Source: Solimonas_A sp035476855 (GTDB lineage Bacteria > Pseudomonadota > Gammaproteobacteria > Nevskiales > Nevskiaceae). From it: a stretch of 18,939 nucleotides of DNA. Under the pieces are notes generated by a model. The model saw nothing but the letters and a program-made list of their open reading frames with translations. It had not been told where the DNA came from and did not search any database. Position 1 is the stretch's first letter, and every line of letters starts with the position of its first letter. Position numbers and translations under genes: made by a program. The stretch covers positions 1-18,939 of the forward strand of contig DATILC010000169.1 in assembly GCA_035476855.1 (NCBI GenBank). Direction: 5' to 3'. This document shows, in pieces, positions 1 to 7,533 of the stretch.

Positions 1-1
1 C

Positions 2-2980
2 GCCGGTTTCGGCGGTCGCGTGCAGATCGCCGAACGGCCGCAGTTGGCCTGGCGCGAGGCAGCACGCGCGACCCTGGAACTGATCGAGAGCGACAGCCCG
101 ATGGCCGCGCCGGTACGGCGCGTGCTGGCGTACTTCGACAACCGCGCAGCGACGCTGGAGGCGCAGCTGGTGGCTTTGCTGGGCCGTCGCGACCAGTGGT
201 TGTCGCTGACTCTGGAAGACAGCCGTGCCGAGCGGCCGCGCGAGGTGCTGGAGGCGGCGCTGGCGGAATTCGTTGCCGATGCGCTGGTGCAGGTCGATGC
301 GCTGCTGGCGCAGCCGCTGCGCGTGGCCTGGCTCGATTCGGCGGCCTATGCCTCGTCCAATCTTTTTGCGACGCAGCCCGAACTGGCGCTGCACCGGCTG
401 CGCGAGGGCGACTGGCCCGGCCGCGATGCCGACGGCCTGGCCTGCTGGCAGGCGCTGGTCGACCTGGTGCTGAAGCAGGACGGCGACTGGCGCCAGACCG
501 TCAACGTGCGCAATGGCTTTCCCGCCGGCAAGACCAAGGCCGAGAAGGCCGAGCGCGAACCGCCGCGCGATGCACACCTGGAGCTGATCGATGCGCTGCG
601 CGAGGTGCCGGGCCTGCGCGAGCTGCTGGCCTCGCTGCGCCAGCTACCGGCGCCCTGCTACAGCGACGCGCAGTGGGAAATCCTGCAGGCCCTGCTCGAC
701 ACCCTGCGCCTGGCCGCGGCGCAGCTGCGCCTGGTGTTCATGGCGCAGGGCGAGGTCGATTTCACCGAGGTTGCCAGCCAGGCCGTGGCGGCACTGGGCG
801 GTGTCGACGGTCCCAGCGAGCTGGGACTGCGCTTCGACTATCGCGTCCGCCACCTGCTGGTCGACGAGTTCCAGGACACCTCGGCGCTGCAATGGCAGCT
901 GCTGGCGCGGCTCACCGCGGGCTGGCAGGCTGGCGACGGCCGCAGCCTGTTCGTGGTCGGCGACCCGATGCAGAGCATCTACCGCTTCCGTAACGCCGAC
1001 GTCGGCCTGTTCATGGATGCGCGGCGACTGGGCATCGGCGACCTGCGGCTGGAGCCGCTGCAGCTGCTGGCCAATTTCCGCTCCGAGGCCGGCATCGTCG
1101 ACTGGGTCAACCAGGCCTTCGCCCGCGTGCTGCCGGCGGTCGAGGACCGCGAGCGCGGCGCCGCGGCGCATGCGATGGCGGTAGCGACGCGCCCGGCCGC
1201 GGCAGAGCCGGCGGTCTGCGTACACGCCTTCGGCGGCAGCGACGACGTGGCCGAGGCGCAGCGCGTGGTCGAGCTGGTGCGGCAGGCGCAGGCGGAGAAC
1301 GCCCAGGCCAGCATTGCCGTGCTGGTGCGCAGCCGCGGCCATCTGGAGGCGATCACGCCGGCGTTGCGCGAGGCCGGTCTGGCCTATCGCGCGGTCGATA
1401 TCGAGGGCCTGGCGGCGCGGCCGGTGATCGAGGACCTGCGCAGCCTGACCCGCGCCCTGCTGCAGCCGGCCGACCGCATCGCCTGGCTGGCCGTGCTGCG
1501 CGCGCCCTGGTGCGGGCTGGAACTGGCCGACCTGCTGCGACTGGTCGAGGGCGTTGTGCCGCGCCAGCCCTTGCTGGCGGCGCTGCGTGATGAGGCCTGC
1601 CTGGCACGCCTGGGCGAGGATGGCCGTGCGCGCCTGCAGCGCTGCCTGGTGGTGATCGAGGCGGCGCTGGCGCAGCAGGGTCGCAAGCCGCTGCGGCGCT
1701 GGATCGAGGGCGCCTGGCTGGCGCTGGGCGGACCGGCCTGCGCCGCAGCGCCGCGCGATCTGGCCGACGCCCAGGTGTTCTTCAATTGTCTCGATCGCCT
1801 CGGCCGCGGCCCGGCACTGCCGGACCTGGAGGCGCTGGACCTGGCGCTGGCCGAACTCAGGGCCAGCCCCGACGGCAATGCCGGCGAAGGCCTCAGCCTG
1901 ATGACGATCCACAAGTCCAAGGGCCTGGAGTTCGACGTGGTGATCGTGCCCGGACTGGGCCGCGGTACACGCCAGGACGGCAAGCCGCTGGTGACCTGGG
2001 CGCTGCGCCGGGGTACCGACGGCGGCGAGCGGCTGCTGCTGGCCCCGCTGCACGCCACTGGCGAGGACAGCGATCCGATCTTCGACTGCCTGCTGGGCCT
2101 GCAGGCGGAGAAGCAGCGGCACGAGGATGCGCGCCTGCTGTACGTGGCCGCGACCCGTGCAAGGCGTCGGCTGCATCTGCTCGGCGCGGCCGAGGCCCGC
2201 GGCGCGGAGGCGGAGCTGCAACCGGCTTCGCGCAGCCTGCTGGCGCGGCTATGGCCGGCGGTGCTGCAGGAATTCGCCGCGGCGGCTGCTGCGGCGCCGG
2301 AGCCGGTGGCGGAAGCGCCGCGCCGTGCGCCCTGGCTGCGACGATTGCCGGCGGCCTGGCAGGCACCAGTGCTGCCGGCGGGCCTGCAGCCGCCGATGCC
2401 CGACCCGGCGGTCGCCGGCGTCCTGCCCTTCGACTGGGCGGGCGAAAGCGCCCGTGCGGTCGGCGTGGTCTACCACCGCTGGGTGCAGCAGATCGCCCGC
2501 GAGGGCGTGGCCGGCTGGGACGCGGCGCGGCTGCCGGCGCTGTCTGGCGTGATCGAGGACATGCTGGCCCAGGAAGGCCTGCCGGCGGCGCGGCGCGAGG
2601 CGGCGAGCCAGCGCGTGCTGCAGGCGCTGGTGGCCACGCTGGAGGATCCGCGCGGTCGCTGGATCCTGCAGCCGCATGCGCAGGCGCGCAGCGAGTGGGA
2701 GCTGACCGTGCTGCAGCCGACGGGGCCCAAGCGGCTCAAGCTGGACCGCAGCTTCGTCGATGAGACGGGGCAGCGCTGGGTGGTGGACTTCAAGACCAGC
2801 GTGCACGAGGGCGGTGGCGTCGAGGCCTTCCTCGCCAACGAGCTGCAGCGCTACCGCGGGCAGCTCGAAAACTATCGCGCCGCCCTGCAGAGGCTGCAGG
2901 GCGGCGTCGAGGTGCGGGTGGCGCTGTACCTGCCGCTGCTGGCCGATCCGGCGCAGCGCTGGATCGAACTGGCAGGCTAG
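2..2980 (+). CDS. AddA-like UvrD-family helicase/nuclease, 5'-truncated by window edge
   Basis: This is an ATP-dependent DNA helicase with a C-terminal nuclease, the AddA/RecB-like subunit that processes double-strand breaks for recombination. The frame is open to the first base, so the gene starts upstream; a GTG at 20 is unlikely to be the true start because the Walker A motif is missing and must lie outside the window. Counting residues from that GTG, helicase motif II is LLVDEFQDT near residue 281, motif III is GDPMQSIYRFRNAD, motif IV is LLANFRSE, motif V is MTIHKSKGLEFD and motif VI is LLYVAATRARRRL. The last 70 residues carry a PD-(D/E)XK nuclease signature: VVDFKTS followed by a QLENY-type helix. 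The missing partner would be an AddB-like gene upstream. It ends 6 bp from the convergent fdxA stop. Family confidence is high. AddA versus another helicase-nuclease fusion is less certain. Confidence 0.9.
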   Translation, partial: AGFGGRVQIAERPQLAWREAARATLELIESDSPMAAPVRRVLAYFDNRAATLEAQLVALLGRRDQWLSLTLEDSRAERPREVLEAALAEFVADALVQVDALLAQPLRVAWLDSAAYASSNLFATQPELALHRLREGDWPGRDADGLACWQALVDLVLKQDGDWRQTVNVRNGFPAGKTKAEKAEREPPRDAHLELIDALREVPGLRELLASLRQLPAPCYSDAQWEILQALLDTLRLAAAQLRLVFMAQGEVDFTEVASQAVAALGGVDGPSELGLRFDYRVRHLLVDEFQDTSALQWQLLARLTAGWQAGDGRSLFVVGDPMQSIYRFRNADVGLFMDARRLGIGDLRLEPLQLLANFRSEAGIVDWVNQAFARVLPAVEDRERGAAAHAMAVATRPAAAEPAVCVHAFGGSDDVAEAQRVVELVRQAQAENAQASIAVLVRSRGHLEAITPALREAGLAYRAVDIEGLAARPVIEDLRSLTRALLQPADRIAWLAVLRAPWCGLELADLLRLVEGVVPRQPLLAALRDEACLARLGEDGRARLQRCLVVIEAALAQQGRKPLRRWIEGAWLALGGPACAAAPRDLADAQVFFNCLDRLGRGPALPDLEALDLALAELRASPDGNAGEGLSLMTIHKSKGLEFDVVIVPGLGRGTRQDGKPLVTWALRRGTDGGERLLLAPLHATGEDSDPIFDCLLGLQAEKQRHEDARLLYVAATRARRRLHLLGAAEARGAEAELQPASRSLLARLWPAVLQEFAAAAAAAPEPVAEAPRRAPWLRRLPAAWQAPVLPAGLQPPMPDPAVAGVLPFDWAGESARAVGVVYHRWVQQIAREGVAGWDAARLPALSGVIEDMLAQEGLPAARREAASQRVLQALVATLEDPRGRWILQPHAQARSEWELTVLQPTGPKRLKLDRSFVDETGQRWVVDFKTSVHEGGGVEAFLANELQRYRGQLENYRAALQRLQGGVEVRVALYLPLLADPAQRWIELAG

Positions 2981-2986
2981 GGGAGC

Positions 2987-3310
2987 TTACTTCTCGAGCA
3001 GGGCCAGCTTGCCGGGCTTGCCGTCCCAGTCCTTGGCGCCGGACGGCATTTCCTTCTTTTCGGTGATGACCGGCCAGACCTTGGTCAGATCGGCATTGAG
3101 CTGCTTGAACTGGGCCTGCTCGGCCGGCAGGTCATCCTCGGCGAAGATCGCGTTTGCCGGGCATTCCGGCTCGCAGAGCGTGCAGTCGATGCACTCCTCC
3201 GGATCGATCACCAGGAAGTTCGGGCCTTCGTGGAAACAGTCGACCGGGCAGACTTCCACGCAGTCGGTGTATTTGCACTTGATGCAGTTTTCGGTAACGA
3301 CGAAGGTCAT
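2987..3310 (-). CDS. fdxA: 7Fe-8S ferredoxin (FdxA)
   Basis: A small 107-residue electron carrier holding one [3Fe-4S] and one [4Fe-4S] cluster in the cytoplasm. It matches the FdxA family in length and sequence. The cysteines are C9, C12, C17, C21 and C25 in the first half and C40, C43, C46 and C50 in the CIDCTLCEPECP motif. This is the Azotobacter-type 7Fe pattern, followed by the acidic C-terminal tail (PAEQAQFKQLNADLTKVWPV) usual for FdxA. It is last in a minus-strand series after the Nudix gene, separated by 111 bp that contain an AT-rich patch (TAAAAT at 3342-3347, about 30 bp upstream of the ATG) which could be its own -10 element; no matching -35 is visible. Only 6 bp separate its stop from the convergent helicase gene, so no room is left for an independent terminator. 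Confidence 0.95.
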   Translation of the reverse strand: MTFVVTENCIKCKYTDCVEVCPVDCFHEGPNFLVIDPEECIDCTLCEPECPANAIFAEDDLPAEQAQFKQLNADLTKVWPVITEKKEMPSGAKDWDGKPGKLALLEK

Positions 3311-3390
3311 GGCGATGGCTACGGCAGACGAAACGACCGGTATTTTAAACGAAACTGCAACGGCGGCGGTCTAGGCGGAAAGGACGAGGC

Positions 3391-3418
3391 AAAAAAAGAA
3401 GCGTGCCAGGACAGGCGC
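3391..3418 (-). terminator. Weak Rho-independent terminator candidate after the Nudix gene
   Basis: Read on the minus strand just after the Nudix stop, an imperfect GC-rich hairpin (a GCG/CGC base and CC/GG upper pairs around a TGTCCT loop, with a small bulge) is followed by TTCTTTTTTT. The T-run is clear and the stem is poor. It would separate the Nudix transcript from fdxA. Confidence 0.35.
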
Positions 3419-3421
3419 CAA

Positions 3422-4012
3422 TCAGATATTGCCGGCGGCGACTTCGGCCCGCTCCGGCGCGCGCGGCCGGAACTGCAGGTCCAGCGTATGCGTGCTGTAC
3501 TGCCCCAGGCTGCGGTCGGCGAAGAAGAACTTGAGGCTGTGCCAGATCGTCGGGAAGGCGATCTCCTCCCAGGGAATCTCGTCCTCGCGCATCAGCCGCA
3601 CCTCGGAGCTTTCGAAGGTCGGGCCGTAGTGCGCGGCGCGCAGGCGGCCGCGGTGGATCATGTAGACCTGGCTGACATAGGGCACGTTGATCACCGCCAG
3701 CAGTTCCAGCGGCTCGACGTCGGCCTGCGCTTCCTCGCGCGCCTCGCGTGCGGCGCCCTGGCCGCTGGTCTCGCCCAGTTCCATGAAGCCGGCGGGGAAG
3801 GTCCACAGGCCCAGGCGCGGCTGGATGTTGCGCCGGCACATCAGCACGCGGCCGTCCTCCCACTCCGGAATGATGCCGGTGATGACCTTGGGGTTGAGGT
3901 ACTGGATATGGTCGCAGGCCGGGCAGATGTGGCGCGCGAGGTGATCGTCCTGCGGAATGCGGAATTCGACGGCCTGGCCGCAGGCGTTGCAGAACTTCGG
4001 GAGGGGATTCAT
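3422..4012 (-). CDS. Nudix hydrolase with N-terminal zinc ribbon
   Basis: A 196-residue cytoplasmic Nudix hydrolase, expected to cleave a nucleoside-diphosphate-linked compound (ADP-ribose, NADH and similar substrates are typical; the actual one cannot be read from sequence). Residues 8-33 form a short zinc ribbon with C8, C11, C30 and C33, as in the Nudix_N_2 group. The Nudix box follows: a Gly at GFMELGE, then REAREEAQA, which fits G-x5-E-x7-REUxEE but has Gln where the final Gly of the motif normally stands. The metal-binding Glu residues of REAREE are intact, so activity is plausible. It lies 22 bp downstream of the L,D-transpeptidase on the same strand, close enough for co-transcription, and 111 bp upstream of fdxA. 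Confidence 0.9.
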   Translation of the reverse strand: MNPLPKFCNACGQAVEFRIPQDDHLARHICPACDHIQYLNPKVITGIIPEWEDGRVLMCRRNIQPRLGLWTFPAGFMELGETSGQGAAREAREEAQADVEPLELLAVINVPYVSQVYMIHRGRLRAAHYGPTFESSEVRLMREDEIPWEEIAFPTIWHSLKFFFADRSLGQYSTHTLDLQFRPRAPERAEVAAGNI

Positions 4013-4034
4013 GCGCCGATTCTAGCCCTGCAGG

Positions 4035-4907
4035 TCAGTTGAGGCTGACCTGCTGTTCGTCCGGCCTGCCGATGACCAGCACGCGGTCGCCCGGGCGCAG
4101 GGCGCGGGCCAGCTCCTGCAGGTCGCGGTCATGCATGCGCACGCAGCCCCAGCTGCTGGCCTGGCCGATCGAGTCGGGCTGGTTGGTGCCATGGATGCCG
4201 ATCGAGTTCTGCAGCCGCACGAACCAGCTGCCCAGCGGGTTGTCGGCACCGGGCGGCACCACCAGCGGCAGCTTGATGCCGCGGGCGGCATGGTCGCGCC
4301 GGATCGCCGGGGTCGGGTACCAAGTCGGCTGGTGGGCGATCTCGACCACGCGGTAGACGCCCGGCGGCGTCGGCGTGCGCTCGGTGCCGACCGCCACGGC
4401 ATAGCTGACCACGCGCCGGCCGCGCTTCAGGTAGAGACGGCGCTCACGCGAATCCACCAGCACCCGGGCAGAGGAGCGTACCCAGCCCTGGTAGTTGGTG
4501 GGCGGGGCCTCGGCGCGCGCGCCGGCGGGTTCGGCGGGTGGCGGCAGCGCCTCGAAACCTTCCGGCGGCGCAGCGGCCTGCAGGGGGGGCTGTGCCTCGA
4601 CCTGGAACTGCAGGCTGCCTGGTGTCGCGCCTGCGGCGACGCTGACGGCAACCTCGCGCCATTCCAGCCAGGCGTAGAAGTCCTCGACCAGCGACACGGC
4701 CTCGGCCATGACCTCGTCCTGCAGGGGGCGCCCCTTCAGTGCCGACAGTGCCACTTCCAGCTCCGGGCTGGCGACCGGCGCCTGCAACTCGACCTGAGCG
4801 ATCAGCGGGGCGGCATCAAGGTCCTGCGCCTGCACGGCAGGCGTGATCGACAGCAGCAGGGCGGCGCCGCCAAGACAGGGCGCGAGGAGGGAACGGAATG
4901 CGGACAT
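4035..4907 (-). CDS. Secreted L,D-transpeptidase (YkuD domain) with N-terminal POTRA-like domain
   Basis: A 290-residue exported protein. Residues 1-28 are a signal peptide (basic start, hydrophobic core, AVQA before QDLD). Residues about 34-106 have the length and pattern of a POTRA domain: a strand (PLIAQVELQAP), two helices around GRPLQDEVMAEAVSLVEDFY, then two strands ending SLQFQVEAQ. A Pro/Ala-rich linker (107-136) joins it to a YkuD L,D-transpeptidase domain (about 146-280), which in the periplasm would form 3-3 crosslinks or attach proteins to peptidoglycan. The catalytic block is IHGTN (H239) and SSWGCVRM (C255). W253 stands where the usual SHGC motif has His. The gene is divergent from the repeat-rich outer-membrane protein 186 bp away, so the two may share envelope control. 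YkuD is certain; the POTRA reading rests on pattern only. Confidence 0.9.
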   Translation of the reverse strand: MSAFRSLLAPCLGGAALLLSITPAVQAQDLDAAPLIAQVELQAPVASPELEVALSALKGRPLQDEVMAEAVSLVEDFYAWLEWREVAVSVAAGATPGSLQFQVEAQPPLQAAAPPEGFEALPPPAEPAGARAEAPPTNYQGWVRSSARVLVDSRERRLYLKRGRRVVSYAVAVGTERTPTPPGVYRVVEIAHQPTWYPTPAIRRDHAARGIKLPLVVPPGADNPLGSWFVRLQNSIGIHGTNQPDSIGQASSWGCVRMHDRDLQELARALRPGDRVLVIGRPDEQQVSLN

Positions 4908-5093
4908 GGCGACAATTTAATGGGCGCGTACCGCCACGTCGATGCCCCAGGGTCGCGCAGTGTGCACGGCGCGGCATTTGCTGCGCATCGTCCGTCCGCG
5001 TGAGCCGGCCAACGGCTGGATTTGCAGAGAGAAATGCGGGAACATTCGGCGCACCAGACATAAGACCGTCACCAAATCAAATAAGGGGGAGAC

Positions 5094-5966
5094 ATGAAAA
5101 GGTCCGCGAGTGCTGCTGCGGCATTGATGGGACTGTTGCTCGCGCTGCCGGCGATGGCACAGGACGAAACCACCGAGGCTGCCGCTGCCGAGACCGCTGA
5201 AGCCGCTCCGGCCGAGGCTGCACCGGAAGCTGCTGCAGAAGCGGCGCCTGCCGAAGAGGCAGCGCCCGCTGACGCCACTGCCGAGGCTGCTCCTGCCGAA
5301 GCCGCTCCCGCCGAGGAAGCTGCGCCGGCCGATGTTGCCGCCGAGGCTGCTCCGGCCGAGGAGGCTGCGGTTGCCGAGGCCCCTGTCGAGGAAGCCCCTC
5401 CGGCTGAGGAGGTTGTCGCCGAGGAAGCTCCTGCCGAGGAAGCCCCGGCAGAAGAAACCGCCAGCGAGGACTCCGGCGAGCCGTTCTTCCTCCATGTCGG
5501 TGTCGACATGGCCGAGGTCGACTTCTCGCTGTCCGATGAACTGGAAACCAAGTTCGGCAGCGCCGACCTCGACTCCAGCATGTACCGCCTGCGCGTCGGC
5601 ATGCGCCTGCTCGAGGCCGTCGGCCTCGAACTGCAGTACGGCCTCTCCGACGATGACGGTACCGATGCCGGCACGATCGAGATCGGCGAGTACTACGGCG
5701 TGTTCCTGGTGCCCACCGGCAGCCTGTTCGAACTGATCGAGGTGTCGACCCCGATCGGCTACTCGTTCATCAAGGGCGAGCGCGGCAGTGCCAGCCACGA
5801 GTTCGACGGCGTGTCCTATGGCCTGCAACTGGAGCTGCCGATCACGCTCGACTCCGAGTGGCTGCCGGACATCCGCATCGGCGGCGGCGGCCAGGTCTAC
5901 CAGGCGTCGCACGAGTCGCGCGTCTACGGCTACCACTTCGGTGTGCGCCTCGACTTCAAGATCTGA
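5094..5966 (+). CDS. Outer-membrane beta-barrel protein with Ala/Glu/Pro-rich repeat region
   Basis: A 290-residue exported protein with a good ribosome site (AAGGGGGAGAC before the ATG). Residues 1-22 are a signal peptide ending AMA before QDE. Residues about 24-128 are low complexity, built from variants of EAAPAE (for example EAAPAEEAAPAD occurs repeatedly), strongly acidic and without predicted fold. Residues 129-290 alternate polar and hydrophobic residues in strands with aromatic girdles (FFLHVGVDM, MYRLRVGMRL, GLELQYGLS, VYGYHFGVRLDFKI), the pattern of a small OmpA/OmpW-like barrel of roughly eight strands. I do not recognise a named family. The acidic linker could span the periplasm or bind metal or cationic partners; this is inference. 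A strong terminator follows directly. Confidence 0.8.
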   Translation: MKRSASAAAALMGLLLALPAMAQDETTEAAAAETAEAAPAEAAPEAAAEAAPAEEAAPADATAEAAPAEAAPAEEAAPADVAAEAAPAEEAAVAEAPVEEAPPAEEVVAEEAPAEEAPAEETASEDSGEPFFLHVGVDMAEVDFSLSDELETKFGSADLDSSMYRLRVGMRLLEAVGLELQYGLSDDDGTDAGTIEIGEYYGVFLVPTGSLFELIEVSTPIGYSFIKGERGSASHEFDGVSYGLQLELPITLDSEWLPDIRIGGGGQVYQASHESRVYGYHFGVRLDFKI

Positions 5967-5986
5967 TCGCGGTCTGCTGCAAAATC

Positions 5987-6012
5987 AAAGGGCGGCTTCG
6001 GCCGCCCTTTTT
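5987..6012. terminator. Bidirectional Rho-independent terminator
   Basis: A perfect 10-bp stem (AAAGGGCGGC / GCCGCCCTTT) closed by a TTCG tetraloop, with a T-run at 6008-6012 on the plus strand. The minus strand reads the same stem followed by TTTGATTTT. It sits between two convergent genes (repeat-rich outer-membrane protein and cyclase) and can end both transcripts. Confidence 0.92.
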
Positions 6013-7373
6013 CATGCCTGCGTGCCGCGTGGCTCCGCTGACTCCAGCAAGTACAGGCGCCAGCGGCCCTCGACGCCCTTGAGTCGGTATTCGCCCTGCC
6101 GCCGGAAGCTGAAGTCGGAGCCGGCCAGCAGGGCGCGCACCGTGCTCGATACCAGGATCTGCCCGGCTTCGGCCTCGGCCATCACGCGCGCGCCGATGTG
6201 CACGCTGACACCGCGCACCGTGGCGCCCACCACCTCGCATTCGCCGGCGTGCAGGCCGGTGCGCAGCTGCAGGCCCAGGGCCTTCGTTTCCTCGCGGATC
6301 GCCTGCGCGCACAGCAGGCTGCGGCCGGGGCTGTCGAACACCGCGAAGAAGCCATCGCCGGCATTGTCGACCTCGCGCCCGCGGAAGCGGTGCAGCTGCT
6401 TGCGCACCAGCGTGTGGAAGCGGCTCAGCAGGTTGTGCCAGCCGGCATCGCCATGCTCGGTGACCAGCTCGGTGGAGCCGACCAGGTCGAGGAACATCAC
6501 CGTCACCAGCACGCGATCGGCGTAGACCCGCGAGCGACCGCCGGTGAGGAATTCCTCGACCAGGCCCAGCACCTCGTCGCCGCGATCGATGGCGAAGAAC
6601 GATTCGCCGCCCTCGATCTCGACGCGGCTGCTGCCGGCGATCTGCGACTCCAGGTAGCGCGCGTGCATGGCGGCGTCCATGAACGGGTAGTTCTGGCGGT
6701 GCAGCAGCAGGGTCGGACAACGGATTGCCGGCAGGCGATCGCGCAGGTCCATGTCGAGGAAGTGCCGGGTCTGTGCGGATACGGCATGCGGCGTGCCGGC
6801 GGCGCGCTGCAGGCGCGCGGCAGCGGCGAGGAAGTGGCTGTCGCTGGCCCGCGCCGGGATCAGTGTCGCGGCGATGGCCTCGGTTCCCCAATGCTTGCGC
6901 AGCATCGTGCAGTGCTGGGCGGCACGCTCGGGCGGTTCGCCGTCCGGGTGGTCCGGCTTGCGCAGGAAACAGGCGCTGGCATTGCCCAGCACCAGGGCCG
7001 AGACCCGCGAGGGATGGCGCTGGGCGAAGGCCAGGGCGATCGCCCCGGCCTCGCGCTCGGCGAAGATCGCGGCGCGTTCCGAGCCGGCGGCGTCGAGCAC
7101 CGCCAGCAGGTCGTCGGCCCAGTCGTCGATCGAGGGCAGGGCGTCCAGTGCCACCGGGTCGGAGGCGCCGATGCCGCGGCGGTCGAACAGGATCAGGCGG
7201 GCGAAATGGGTGATCTGGCGCCAGAAGCGCTCGACCTCCGGCAGATCCCACATCAGGTCGATCTGGCTGACGATGCCGCCGATGTGCACCAGGTCGAGTT
7301 CGCCCTCGCCGAGGGCCTGCCAGGCGATGTCGGCACCGTTGCTGACGGCGTAGCGGGTCGGCGGTGCGGGCAT
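6012..7373 (-). CDS. Class III adenylate/guanylate cyclase fused to a degenerate alpha/beta-hydrolase domain
   Basis: A 453-residue protein, probably cytoplasmic, without signal or membrane segments. Residues about 8-278 follow the alpha/beta-hydrolase fold (FDRRGIGASD at 63-72, then the elbow helix). The nucleophile elbow reads AEREAG at 105-110, so Arg107 replaces the catalytic Ser, and Ser258 stands where the catalytic His is expected. Residues about 285-445 are a class III cyclase domain: metal-binding D296 in MFLDLVGST and D340 in NAGDGF, then RTGLHAGE and VHIGARV with R396. The position that is Lys in canonical adenylate cyclases is D336, and the transition-state Asn position is H392, a variation seen in some mycobacterial-type cyclases. 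A good ribosome site (GAGGAGA) precedes the start. Likely role: a cyclase regulated by a ligand-binding pseudo-hydrolase domain (inference). Confidence 0.9.
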   Translation of the reverse strand: MPAPPTRYAVSNGADIAWQALGEGELDLVHIGGIVSQIDLMWDLPEVERFWRQITHFARLILFDRRGIGASDPVALDALPSIDDWADDLLAVLDAAGSERAAIFAEREAGAIALAFAQRHPSRVSALVLGNASACFLRKPDHPDGEPPERAAQHCTMLRKHWGTEAIAATLIPARASDSHFLAAAARLQRAAGTPHAVSAQTRHFLDMDLRDRLPAIRCPTLLLHRQNYPFMDAAMHARYLESQIAGSSRVEIEGGESFFAIDRGDEVLGLVEEFLTGGRSRVYADRVLVTVMFLDLVGSTELVTEHGDAGWHNLLSRFHTLVRKQLHRFRGREVDNAGDGFFAVFDSPGRSLLCAQAIREETKALGLQLRTGLHAGECEVVGATVRGVSVHIGARVMAEAEAGQILVSSTVRALLAGSDFSFRRQGEYRLKGVEGRWRLYLLESAEPRGTQA

Positions 7374-7456
7374 CCCGGTCTCCTCGATCGTTTTTAGTTA
7401 TGGGCCGAGTCTGCCATAGCGTCCCGCCGCGGGGGTCGCATTCGCCGGGGAGACGG

Positions 7457-7479
7457 CCTTGCCTGTGCGCCGGGCAAGG
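7457..7479. repeat. 7-bp inverted repeat upstream of thioesterase gene
   Basis: CCTTGCC (7457-7463) and GGCAAGG (7473-7479) are perfect inverted arms around nine bases, 55 bp before the thioesterase ATG, in the 160-bp space between two divergent genes. It could be an operator or a leader stem. I see no convincing -35/-10 pair beside it. Confidence 0.35.
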
Positions 7480-7533
7480 TCCACGCCGGGACCGCGTGCT
7501 AACCTCGGACGATCATTTTTCGAGCACTCCGCC

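Noticed and set aside
644..2221. 525-codon open frame on the minus strand inside the helicase-nuclease gene
   Set aside because: Translation is Gln/Arg/Ala-rich with no family motif and lies opposite a gene with full helicase motifs. Long antisense frames are expected at this GC content.
5048..5077. Possible sigmaE promoter (GGGAACATT) before the outer-membrane protein
   Set aside because: The -35-like part is fair, but nothing resembling the -10 occurs at 15-17 bp spacing.
4917..5936. 339-codon minus-strand frame with Gly/Ser/Leu/Arg repeats
   Set aside because: The repeats are the reverse complement of the acidic Ala/Glu/Pro repeat in the real gene, so the periodicity is inherited. No signal or ribosome site.
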